DNA of 64,000 nt from Paraburkholderia flagellata (lineage in GTDB: Bacteria; Pseudomonadota; Gammaproteobacteria; Burkholderiales; Burkholderiaceae), in contig NZ_JAJEJT010000003.1 of the NCBI RefSeq assembly GCF_021390645.1, positions 372,001 to 436,000 on the forward strand, given 5' to 3'. The position numbers and the translations under genes are program-made. The first letter of the stretch is position 1. Each line of letters opens with the position of its first letter. Below are positions 26,654 through 36,700 of this stretch, piece after piece. Below the pieces are notes generated by a model, which was not told the origin of the DNA, ran no database searches, and was given only the letters and a program-made list of their open reading frames with translations.

Positions 26654-28366
26654 TCACGGCACGATCCAGTTCCCATCGGCCACGAGCTTGATGTGATCCG
26701 GCCCGGCAAAGCGGACGATATAGCCGCCTTTGGACGCGAACGTCTGCCCCGGCGCCAGCGTCAGGCGCGGATAGTAACCCGTCAGTATCCGGCGTTCGAG
26801 CATGTCCTGAATGCGCTCCACCAGGTAGTCCTTCACGAACGCATCGACCATATGGCTCAGCGTCTCAGCAAGCAGACCGCATGCAAGATACGTGTCTGCC
26901 TGCACCTGTGGAGCAACGATCGGAATCTGTCTGATCGAGAACCAGCCGAATGCGTAGTCGACGCGCACGCGCCTCCCTTCCGGCAAGTCGAACGGATACG
27001 CGAGCCGCGTGACGCCGCGCCAACTCGCCGGCAGGGGGATGCTATCGAGTCCGCCCATGAGGCCCGACATGAACACGGTATCCGTCGCTGGGGGGATTCG
27101 CGCAAGCGCCGCGACGTCCGGTGGACGCAGCCACAGCACGAGCACGTCCGAGCGCGGTATCCCTTGGATTGCATGCGCAACGCTTTCGCCGGGGGCAAGC
27201 ACGCGGTCCGACACCGCAATGCCGTAAGCCTTCAGTGCCGTGGCGAGCGCTTGCGCGCCGCGCTCGCCGTTGTCTCCCGCACGATAGACCTGCCTGACGC
27301 GCGTCAGCGCTTTTGCCTCTTTCGTCCCCTGCGCCTGCCGCGCGCCAGCTTCATCGACAATGCGCGCAGCAATCAGGTCCGACTCGAGCAGCACGCCTTT
27401 GGAGAAGTACACGGAATAGAAGTCGTGATCGGTTTCGACCGGGACTTCCACGTTGGGAAAGAGGCACGGCACCGCCTCCTGCTCGCAAAAATCGTGAATC
27501 GGCGCCCAGTTTTTGCCTCCGATACCCGACAACACTGCAAACACGGGCTGCCGGGCGAGAAACTGCGTAAGCTGTTCACGCCAGGTGTCCGGCGGACCTT
27601 TGAGCTCCCACACGTGCAGTTCCCAGCGGCGATTCACCATGAACATCATCTTGCGCGACGAACGCAACGGCGGCACCGCACCGAGTGGAAAGACGTTCTT
27701 GTCGGCGACGTAGTGCGTGAGCACATCGAGCATGCCCGCGCGTTTCACCGGATCGGCATCGGGCGTGATGATCGTCGCGAAGTGCAGCACGGTATCCGTA
27801 ACGCCCGTCGCCCTGCGCCGGTCGAGGTGCTTCAGATAGCCGATCAGCGCCTGCATATCGGCGTCGTTCAGCGCGTATTGCGGCATCAGGCTGCTCAGCG
27901 GCTTGCCTTCCGAGTCGATCCCTTCGCGAATGGCTCGCGCGATCGTCGCATCCGTGTACGGCTCGCGTTCGGCACGCATCCCGGGAACATAGGGCAAGTC
28001 GGCATCTTCCGTGTTCTGTGCGCGCGGCTCGACGAGGTAGCGCCAGGTGATCGGGGGGATGCTGCTGTTGCCTTCCCTGGAGCCCAGGCCACTGCGGCGA
28101 TGGCAGTTCACACAGGCCGCGGCTGCGCCTTCCAGGTGCACGCCCCCGTCGTGCATCGCCTCGAGCGGTTCGCCCGAACTCAGGATCCCCTGCTGGTAAA
28201 GAGCCTGCCCGGCGCTCCCTGTCGCGACCGGTTGCGCGGCCGGTGCGCAACGCGCCTCGCCCACCGGCATGATCAGCGCGGCGAGCAACGCGCATGGAGC
28301 AAACCATCGCGCCGCAAGCGAAGGTGCCCATGTGCGGCCTCCTGGCCCGCTTCCCGCGCGATTCAT
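26654..28366 (-). CDS. Cytochrome c fused to a periplasmic binding protein-like domain
   Basis: This 570-aa exported protein has a signal peptide, an N-terminal cytochrome c domain with CVNCH at 85-89, and then a type 1 periplasmic-binding fold (about 190-530; ABC branched-chain amino-acid/receptor family type). The combination of a haem and a ligand-binding domain suggests a sensor or an electron carrier gated by a bound ligand (inference). It starts two bases after the LolA-like gene stops, so it is tightly co-transcribed. Confidence 0.75.
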   Translation of the reverse strand: MNRAGSGPGGRTWAPSLAARWFAPCALLAALIMPVGEARCAPAAQPVATGSAGQALYQQGILSSGEPLEAMHDGGVHLEGAAAACVNCHRRSGLGSREGNSSIPPITWRYLVEPRAQNTEDADLPYVPGMRAEREPYTDATIARAIREGIDSEGKPLSSLMPQYALNDADMQALIGYLKHLDRRRATGVTDTVLHFATIITPDADPVKRAGMLDVLTHYVADKNVFPLGAVPPLRSSRKMMFMVNRRWELHVWELKGPPDTWREQLTQFLARQPVFAVLSGIGGKNWAPIHDFCEQEAVPCLFPNVEVPVETDHDFYSVYFSKGVLLESDLIAARIVDEAGARQAQGTKEAKALTRVRQVYRAGDNGERGAQALATALKAYGIAVSDRVLAPGESVAHAIQGIPRSDVLVLWLRPPDVAALARIPPATDTVFMSGLMGGLDSIPLPASWRGVTRLAYPFDLPEGRRVRVDYAFGWFSIRQIPIVAPQVQADTYLACGLLAETLSHMVDAFVKDYLVERIQDMLERRILTGYYPRLTLAPGQTFASKGGYIVRFAGPDHIKLVADGNWIVP

Positions 28367-28368
28367 GG

Positions 28369-29205
28369 TCAGGGCGACGGATGTCCGGCGCCGGGCAGCG
28401 CCGGCGAGGCATCGACGTCGATTGAAACCGATTTGCGGTGCATCTGCGGCGGCGCGGGTCTCGTAAAGAGACCATCGTCCAGCACCGGATTGAGCGACAC
28501 CTTGTCGATCGTCAGCTTGTCCTTTTTGTCGGATGCCACCGCGCCGCTCTCGATCTCGAGCGGTATTTGCAGCCCCTCGACGCTCCTGAAGTCGCTGTGA
28601 CCCACCAGCACCACGACCGTTTGCCCGAGCGGGGTGCGCACCTGGTGGTCCACCTGTACGTCAAGAAATGTTCGAGCATCGATCCACACATGGCGGGTCA
28701 CGCCGGAAGGCAGCTTCGCGGCGAGACGATACGCATCGCGGCCGCCCACCTGATCGGTACCCTCGAGCGTGACGCTGACACCCTTCGCTTGATGGTCGAT
28801 CAACAGCCCATCGATCACCTGCTCGTCGCGCGCGGACGTCGCCTCATCCATCGAGTACGGCCGCGGCGTGGCGCTGCCCATGCCGTTCGGGCCCAGTTTC
28901 CACCCTTGTTTGCCGTCGAATACGCGTACAGACTTCTGGTTGAACACCGTGACCTCGAAGCGTGTCTTGTTCGGGCGCTTCATGGCGAGGACGAACGGCA
29001 GATCCGGTGCAGGCGCATTGGCGCTATCGACGTGGCCGGACCAGATCATGGTCTGGACTTTACGCCAGGCGTCGAGACCGCCTCTCGCTTCGACGTTCTT
29101 CTCGACGATCTGATCCACGCTCAGATCCCGCGCGGGCATCTGCTCGCCCGCGAACACGGCCGCCGCGACGCTACCGGCGAGCACCCATACTGCGACTGGT
29201 TTCAT
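28369..29205 (-). CDS. LolA-like exported protein, paralogue 2
   Basis: This 278-aa protein has a signal peptide (MKPVAVWVLAGSVAAAVFA) and a LolA/LolB-type lipoprotein-carrier-like beta fold, including the VDQIVEKNVEARGGLDAWRK opening and the motif RNKTRFEVTVFNQ. It ends in GAGHPSP, echoing the tail of its neighbour. ATG at 29205 has GAGGT upstream. The paralogue upstream is about 300 aa with the same layout, so the pair is a tandem duplication. They may carry a hydrophobic ligand or bind the oxidase in the periplasm; function unknown. Confidence 0.7.
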   Translation of the reverse strand: MKPVAVWVLAGSVAAAVFAGEQMPARDLSVDQIVEKNVEARGGLDAWRKVQTMIWSGHVDSANAPAPDLPFVLAMKRPNKTRFEVTVFNQKSVRVFDGKQGWKLGPNGMGSATPRPYSMDEATSARDEQVIDGLLIDHQAKGVSVTLEGTDQVGGRDAYRLAAKLPSGVTRHVWIDARTFLDVQVDHQVRTPLGQTVVVLVGHSDFRSVEGLQIPLEIESGAVASDKKDKLTIDKVSLNPVLDDGLFTRPAPPQMHRKSVSIDVDASPALPGAGHPSP

Positions 29206-29235
29206 GGCCGTCAACCTCATGGGAGCACCCAACGG

Positions 29236-30180
29236 CTAGTGGCTCGCGCTCTGGCGCGGGCTCGGGTGCGCGCCGGCGGTCGTACTGGCATTGTGATTCG
29301 TGCCGGGGCTCGCAGTCGGGTGCGGGCTCGGGCTCAGCACCGGGTTCACGCCGACGCCCGGCGACGGGTGCGTCACTTTCGCCACCGTGATCTGCGGCCT
29401 GGAAAAGAGGGTGTCGTCCGCCGGCTGGTTCACTGCGACCTTATCGATGATCAGCTTGTGCGTGCCTCTCGCGCCGACGACAACCGTCTCGAGCGTGTGC
29501 GGCATGACGAGGCCGCCCTCCTTCCGGTAGTCGCGATAGAAGATGGCGACGTTGTGCATCTTGCCGTCAAGCTTGCGCGGGTCCCCATCGACCTTCAGTT
29601 CGAGAAAGCTGGACGCATCGATCCATACGCGGCGTGACGTGCTGTCTTTCATCGTCAGCTTCAGCACATACGCGCGGTGGCCTTCGACCATTTCCATGCC
29701 GAGCACGTCGATTCTCGTGCCCTTTGCCGCGTAGTCCATGAGCGGACCGTCCAGTTCAGCCCACGATGCGGCCGCTTTGGCCTCCGCGGGCGAGTACGGC
29801 TCCACTTCGTTGCGGCCGAGGAACGGTCTGACCTTCCAGCCTTGCGCGCCGTCGTAGACCTGGAAGGCCGTCTGATCGTTGAAGCGGACCTCGATGCGGC
29901 TCTTGCGCGGACGCTTGAGCGTCATCGTGAACGGCAGCCTGGTGTTCTTCGTGCCACCAGCTTCGAGCTGCCCCGACATCGTCATCGTGTTGACCGCGTG
30001 CCACGCCTGCAGGCCGCCGCGCGCCGCGACGTTCCGGTCGACGATCTGCGCCGCGCTCATATGCGCCGCTCCCGCGGTCTGCGCGCTTGCCGCAGAAGAC
30101 CCCGCAAGCACTGCCGGAGCGCTCGCCAGAAGCGTCACCACCGACGCGGTCTGGATTGCCAGCGAAAGAAAGCGGTTCAT
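29236..30180 (-). CDS. LolA-like exported protein, paralogue 1, with His/Pro/Ser tail
   Basis: This 314-aa protein has a signal peptide, the same LolA-like core (AAQIVDRNVAARGGLQAWHAV), and a C-terminal low-complexity tail of about 45 residues rich in His, Pro and Ser (SPSPHPTASPG, AGAHPSPRQ). The tail could bind metal or be a linker. It lies 43 bases downstream of the 171-aa gene with a clear AGGAG site. Confidence 0.7.
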   Translation of the reverse strand: MNRFLSLAIQTASVVTLLASAPAVLAGSSAASAQTAGAAHMSAAQIVDRNVAARGGLQAWHAVNTMTMSGQLEAGGTKNTRLPFTMTLKRPRKSRIEVRFNDQTAFQVYDGAQGWKVRPFLGRNEVEPYSPAEAKAAASWAELDGPLMDYAAKGTRIDVLGMEMVEGHRAYVLKLTMKDSTSRRVWIDASSFLELKVDGDPRKLDGKMHNVAIFYRDYRKEGGLVMPHTLETVVVGARGTHKLIIDKVAVNQPADDTLFSRPQITVAKVTHPSPGVGVNPVLSPSPHPTASPGTNHNASTTAGAHPSPRQSASH

Positions 30181-30223
30181 GAGTCATCTCCTCTTTATCT
30201 GCGCACGAAAAGCGGTTGCGCAA

Positions 30224-30739
30224 TCATTGGACTATCAACCCGTCGACGTGAAACGACCCCACGAAAACGTCGACGCGCTCTCCGGCCTTGATCGCTCCGC
30301 CCTTGTTCGAAAACACCATCCAGTACTCCTGACCGGTTTCCAGCGGACCGCTCTGGCGTAGCGCGCCGACCTTGTCCATCACCGGGATTTCGAGCAACGC
30401 ATGGCTCGTGCGCCCGAACATCAAGGCCGTCGCGGTCTTTTCGCCGAGCGGCCGCGCCGCCGCCGGATCCGTCACGCGATAGCTGAAGCGGATCAGGTTG
30501 CCCGACGCCGTGCGGCGCACGCTCAGGTGGTCAATGCCCTGCGCCAGCTCGTAGTACCCCTTCGCGCGCTGCGGCAGGCTCGCCGGCGAGTACGGCGACT
30601 GCTTCGCCGCCGCTCCCGCCGGCTTGTGCGCCGCGATCGCACTTTCCTGCCCCGCGGCGGGCTGAAGCCAGCTAGCAGCGAGGCAGACGCTGCCGGCAAT
30701 CAGCCCTGCCCACGGCGACCGATGGCAACGCTTGCTCAT
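30224..30739 (-). CDS. Small exported protein of unknown function
   Basis: This 171-aa protein has a signal peptide (LIAGSVCLAASWLQPAAG) and a beta-rich core with SVRRTASGNLIRFSYRVTDP and QEYWMVFSNKGGAI. I recognise no family. ATG at 30739 overlaps the last codons of the 2747-aa gene (ATGA), so translation is coupled. A longer frame to 31444 on the same strand is a shadow of the large gene. Confidence 0.7.
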   Translation of the reverse strand: MSKRCHRSPWAGLIAGSVCLAASWLQPAAGQESAIAAHKPAGAAAKQSPYSPASLPQRAKGYYELAQGIDHLSVRRTASGNLIRFSYRVTDPAAARPLGEKTATALMFGRTSHALLEIPVMDKVGALRQSGPLETGQEYWMVFSNKGGAIKAGERVDVFVGSFHVDGLIVQ

Positions 30740-33700
30740 GGCAACGCTCCCAGCGTCTTGCCACCCGTCGGTGTTGTCTGTGCGGGCGGTGTGATCACCG
30801 GCAACGCAGGCACACCTCCAGTGGCTCCGCCAGTCGCGGCGCTCGGCAAGATCCCCTGCAGCAAGCCGAGCAGCGTCGCCGGATTGTTGACCCCCAGCGC
30901 AAGCGGGTACGGCTGCGATGCAAGCACGCCTGGCCGGACGAACTCCACTGCGCCGATGTCGTAGCCACCCAGCTGCGGCCGCGGCGTGCCGAAGATGTCG
31001 CGATTCGGCGCGCCCGCCGCCGTGGCATGGTTGACCGCCGGCGAAGTCCCCGGAATCGTGTAGTTGCCAAGGAGCACGTTGAGTTGCGTGCCCGTGCTCG
31101 CCTCGTTGAACAGTGACAGCGGACCGTACGACATATTGATCCAGTTGTTGCCCTCGTCCGGCGTCGCCGACGGCAGCAGGCTGAACAATGGATTCGGCAG
31201 CACCGTGTCCGCAATGCCGGGCGGCACCGTGATGCCGATACCACCCGCCTCTGGCGGCACGCGTGCACCGTTGCAGTACTGATGCACGACACCCGGATTC
31301 GATCCGCTGTTGTTCGCGTTCGGATAGTCGCCGGCGTCCGTCAGGATCGAGTACCGCGGGCTCATCGTCAGACCCGAGCCATGGTTGGCGGCTCCGGTAT
31401 CGCCGAACGCGCCGATGTCCCAGAAGACCGCCTTCGGATCGCAATAGCCCGTGGCGTGCCCGGCCTGATTCAGCGACGGATTCAGCGTGACCACGTTCTG
31501 CAGCCCTGCAATGCCCGGATCGAGTCCTCCCACTGCGATATAGAACGTGCGGTTCTGCCAGAACAGGTCATTCGTGAGCACCGGGTTCGAGAACGTCGTA
31601 CAGCTCGGGTTGCCTGCTGGACACGTCACGTTCGGGCTCGTGAATGCCGCCACCAGGTTCTGCGTATGGCGCGCGGTCTCGAGCCCGGCCGGCTCGTACT
31701 GCGACGTCGTGGTCGGCTGGCACGTCGTTTCCGAACCCGAGGTCGTGCAGTTCGGCGGCCCGACATTGGCCTGGGTAGCAGCGGAAGTGTTGAACAGCAC
31801 GCCGGCCGTAGCAGTCGTGTCGTTGGAGATGACCGTGTTGTTGATGAAGTTCACGGCCACCGCATCCTGCAGCGACACGCCACCGCCAGCCCAGCCCGCC
31901 ACGTTGTTCGCGATGATGTTGTTGGTGACCTTCACGCGATACCACCTGGAGCTGTCGTTCGGACTGCGTTGCACGTCGGTGCCATTGACGTTCTGCAGCC
32001 GCAGGCCGCCGCCCTTGCCGCTTTCCGCCGTATTGCCGACGATCAGGTTGCCGTCGATCGTGATGCCCGGGCCCGCGCCGTCCGAAAGCTGCGGCGCGCA
32101 GTCGACGTCCGTGGTGGCGTTCTCGCAGAAGGTGCCGTCCGGCGGCACACCCTGAACGATCAGCCCGCCGCCGTACGTCGGCAACGTCGGGTTGTTGCTC
32201 TGATTGAACAGGATCCAGTTGTGCGACAGGTCGCCGTTGTAGCTGAAGCCGAAGTGCGCGACACCGCCGCCATCGCCGCTGCTGATGTTGCCGCAGACCC
32301 AGTTGTAGTTGAACTTGTAGTAGTCGGCGCCCGAGCAGAACGTCACCCCACCGGCCGAAGACGGCGTGGTCGAATTGATCTCGTCGCCGTACGAAGCATT
32401 CGACGTGACCTGGTTGTTATGCACGTTGACGTGGACGTTGTACTGGAACGCCAGCTGGGTCACGTTATCCGCCGCGATAGTGCCGTCGGGCACTTCAACC
32501 TGGCCGACGATGATGCCGCCCGTGAGCGTGCCTGCGTTCGAGAAGACGCGATTGTTCGATACCTCCGTGTAGTGGTTCCAGCCGTGCAGATAGATACCGC
32601 CGCCGCCTTGCGAGCTGTTCGTGAACGACATGCCGTCGATGCGCGACGGGTTGCACAGGAAGTTGCTCTGATAGGTATTGCAATCCGCGGCGCTGTTGGT
32701 GAGCGGCGTGCAGATACCGTTCGCGACGCAGTTCTGGTCCTGTGTCAGCACGCCGCCCACCAGCACGTCCTTCACGCCCTTGCCGAGCACGGTAATTGCC
32801 GCGCCTTCGTACGCGCCCATCAGCGTCGGCTCGATCAGCGTCTCCGCAAGGTTGCCGTTGAGGTTGAAATCCCAGCCCGAAGTCGGCTCGAATGGGATCC
32901 CGTCGATCTTGCGCTGCATCGAGGCGAGGCAACTGTACGCGCCGGTCGGATCGTACGGATTGCCCGCCGAGATCAGGCCGCCGTTCAGCGCATCGCCGAA
33001 CAGGCACCCGACCTGCCTGCGCCACGGGTCGAGCTTGCCCGACGGATGCGGGTTCGCGTCGATCGTGACGGCTGTGGCGCCCACGCCTTGCAGCCGCACC
33101 GGCTTCCACATGAGGAGCATCTCCTTGTAGGTGCCCGGGCCGACGACGATCATGTCGCCCGCGGTTGCGTGGTCGATCGCGGTCTGGATCGCGTTGCCCG
33201 CGGTGTTCTCGCCGCCCACGAAGGTAGGCGCCTTGCCGCCGACCGTCACCGTGACCGCGTCGATCGAGCGCTCTCCATTGGCCGCGGTGACGACGAGCTG
33301 GCCGCACTGGGTAGGCGTCGTCACCCCGCGCTGCTGGATCGTGCAGGCCGCATCAGGACCGAGCAAAGGCGGCACGATCACCGTGATCTTCGCGTCGCTC
33401 CAGGACGTGACCGGCGCCGGGATGCCCGCGATCGTCACGACACCGCGTTGCGCGCCGAAGCCGTAGTTGCGCGTGATGAACTTCTGGTTGAACGGCGCTT
33501 TGGTGGCGCTCGGACCGGTGTACGCATGGTTGGGCACCTGCTGCGTGCCGACCGACGTGATCGTCAGCGTCTTCAAAGGTGAACTGACCCACGGGCCCGC
33601 GCCGCCGTTGCTGCCCGCGGACGTGTTGCCGGCAATCGCGTCGCCGGTCACGCTCGCAATGCCCGGCGTGCCGTCCGGATAGGCGCAGTCGACCTGGTTA

Positions 33701-36700
33701 TATCCGTCCGCGAAGGCCGAAACGGGCACCACTGGCGTATCCATGTACTGCGTCTGTCCGGGCATGAACGGAATCTCGTAGCAGAACTGGCTGTATGCCG
33801 GGTTGTAGAGCGGGTCCTTGATGGTCTGGCCAGAGTGCGCCGGGTCGGGCATGTACGGGTCGTTCATGCAGGCGACCATCATCGTCGGCGCGTAGCCCGT
33901 CGGGTTCGGCGGATTGACTTGCCAGGTCGAATAGGTCAGCCCGTTGAAGATGCCCCACTGGTCCGAATAGGTGCGCGAGATTTCGTTGCCCGCGAAGTCC
34001 TTGAACGACACCGGTACGTTCGGCACAGCAAACTTTTCGCCGAACTGCGGCGAATACGGATCGAACTCCGAAGAGAAGTCGTCCAGCATGAAGCCGGTGT
34101 AGTGCGCGGCAACGTGTGTCGAGCTGAAGATCCAGAACTTCGCCTGCACCGCGCTTTGATCGGTAAGCTCCACCTCCTTGCGGTCGCACAGATTCCTCGA
34201 AGCCCCCGCGAACGGCGAGACTTCCTGCGAGCCCGGGAACAGGCTGATGTAGTCCGGCACGATCCGCAGCTCTCCAACACACGGCCAGAAGCGTTCGATG
34301 GACCCGGTATCGCCTTCGGCGTGCGGGGTCGAGCCGAGATTCGTGGTCGGATTCTGCGCGTTGTTCGGGTTGTAAGTGGAATTCATCGCGGCCTGATCGG
34401 GCAGGATGAAGATGTCGCCGATCCCGCCGAACTGCTGCGTGACCGGTGCGATGTAGTTATCGCCGATCAGGATGTTCTTGTCCTCCTCCTTCACCAGTTC
34501 GTAGCCCGGCGGCACGATGATCTCGACCACATACTTGCCGGGCGGCAGCATCTGCGTGCCGTCCTTCGTGGGATTCGCCTGGCAGATCGTGCAGTTGCTG
34601 CCGGTTGGCAGGCCACTATGCGGATCGCGGCTCGTCACGCTCGGGAACTGATACATGCCATCGTACGGCGCCGGCTGCACCTGGTTGAACACGTGCATGC
34701 CGTCATAGCACTTGAACTGCGAATTATTCGGCAGCGCACGCTGCTGCGGATCGAGCCAGTTTTTGGTGTTCTGCAGCGTGAAGAAGTACGGATCGGTGGT
34801 GCTCTGGCCCGGGCAGTTCATGTTCGGCACGCCGTCCGAACGGAAGCCCTGGGACCAGTCGTCCCAGCTCGCGGTCTTCGTCGAGTCGACGAGCTTCAGG
34901 CTCGTGGAACCGTCCGCCGCGACGCCTTCCTGGTACAGGTTCACCGTGACGTTCGGTACGTCGGGCGTCCACTTCGTGTGAACCAGCAATGCGGGGTCGT
35001 CGAACGGGCGCGTCGAAGCGTAGACGACTTCGCCCCGGATGCCGCCATTCTCGTTCGCCGCGTACTGCGTCTTGCCGAACTCGATGAACGAGCTCTGGCC
35101 CGAGAAACCCTGCCAGCCCATCGTGGTCACCCACGGCGGATCGACGCGGCCGGTCGAAGGATTCGAGCCCGAGCGGTCGTTGCAGTCCGCGTCGTTGCAG
35201 TACACCGCGCCCGGCACCCGCAGGTTCGTAGGCAGATGGATCGATTCCTGCGTGTTCGCGAAGTTCGCGGCAATGGTCGACTTGCCGCCGCCCGGCGTAC
35301 CGTCGGGCGGACCGCCCGCGTCGTAGACGACGTGCACGCCAGTCTGCTTGAAGCGGGTCAGGTCGGTATCAACGACATACCAGTTGAACAACGGGAACTC
35401 TTCGTTGAACGACGCATAGCCGTTCATGTCCGTGTTGTTGAAATCCGAATAGCTGCCGTCGCGGAAGCGGATGTTGGTCGGCAGCAGCGCGAGACCTGGC
35501 TTGCTCGGATCCCCTACGCCGTTGCCGTTCGTGTCGAGGAACGTGCGCGTATAGAGATTCGTCTGCCACTGCAGCACCGCAATATCGCCGGCGTCCGTTG
35601 TCGCGCCGCCTCCGAGCGTGACGGCAGATGCGAGCCCGTCGACGATCTGGTCGTTCCACTGGTCGAATACCGTGATGCGGGTAATGCCGGCAGGCAGGCC
35701 CGTGAAGCTGAACGTGCCGTCCGCGTTGCACTTGGTGAGCGCGTAATCTTCGCCGTCCGGATCGCCTACGCTCACGTAGCACTGCGTAAAGCTCAATGGC
35801 TTGCGCGACTGGCTGCCGTACAGGTGCTCGTCAGGCGGACGGCTGTAGTGCAGGTTCGTCACCCGGCCCTTGAGCCCGTTGTTGCAGGTCGAGGTGGCGC
35901 ACAGCAATGGCAGCCGTGCGTTGACGATTTTCGGGTTCGCAAAGCCAATCGACACGTGGAAACCCGCCGGCCCGAACTCCTGGAAGTACGCCGGGCCGCC
36001 GATCTTGATGAATGAGTCGTGGGCCTTCTGTCCGTCCAGCGTGTTCGTCTGCAGCCACTCCTCGCCGCGCGCGATGCGGTCGGCCGCCGGCGTCGCGATG
36101 ATGCCGTACCTGCCCGGCATCAGGTTGGCGACGATGGCCTGGCCGACGAGCGGCGACAGCGTTTTGCCGTCCGACTCATATTTCGGGCAGGTCGGGATCA
36201 TGCCGACAAGGCCGTCCGGGTTCGTCGAAATCGGGCACGCGTTGAGATTGGTGACCGGATCGATCGTACCCGCCAGCGAATTGGACAGCGGCATGTTGAA
36301 CATGTCGTAGGTCATCTGTCCGGTCGGGCTGCCGCTGCCGCCGGCGTCGTCCCACAGCTTGATCTCGAAGCCGCCGAGTCCCGGCTCGCGGGCCGAGCCG
36401 AACGTGTCGGTGCCGCCGCTCACATCCACTTCGCCGTTCAGCGGTGCGTCGTCCTCGAACACGAACACGGAAACCTTTGCTGTCGGGAATGGCGACTCCT
36501 CCAGCAACACATTGACCGAGGTCTGACCCGCCGAGATCGGGGCGCCGCCCATGCCGTTGCCGCACTTGCCCGTGCCCGGCGCGAAGTTCGCGACGGTCGG
36601 ACAGTCTTTGGAAATGTCGAACTGCCGCTGCGGACCCGAGGGGTTGGCCGGATCGACCGGCTGCGGCGCGCCGCCGCCGTTCGTGAACGAGTTGTAGGCA

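Noticed and set aside
26429..28600. Plus-strand 723-aa frame
   Set aside because: Shadow of the cytochrome-binding-protein fusion gene.
30224..31444. Long minus-strand frame of 406 aa over the end of the 2747-aa gene
   Set aside because: The upstream part is a shadow of the giant gene; only the part from ATG 30739 has a signal peptide and coupling to the giant gene stop.
33835..36015. Plus-strand frames of 726-766 aa opposite the giant gene
   Set aside because: Arg/His/Val-rich mirror frames of a high-GC gene, with no domain or ribosome-binding site.
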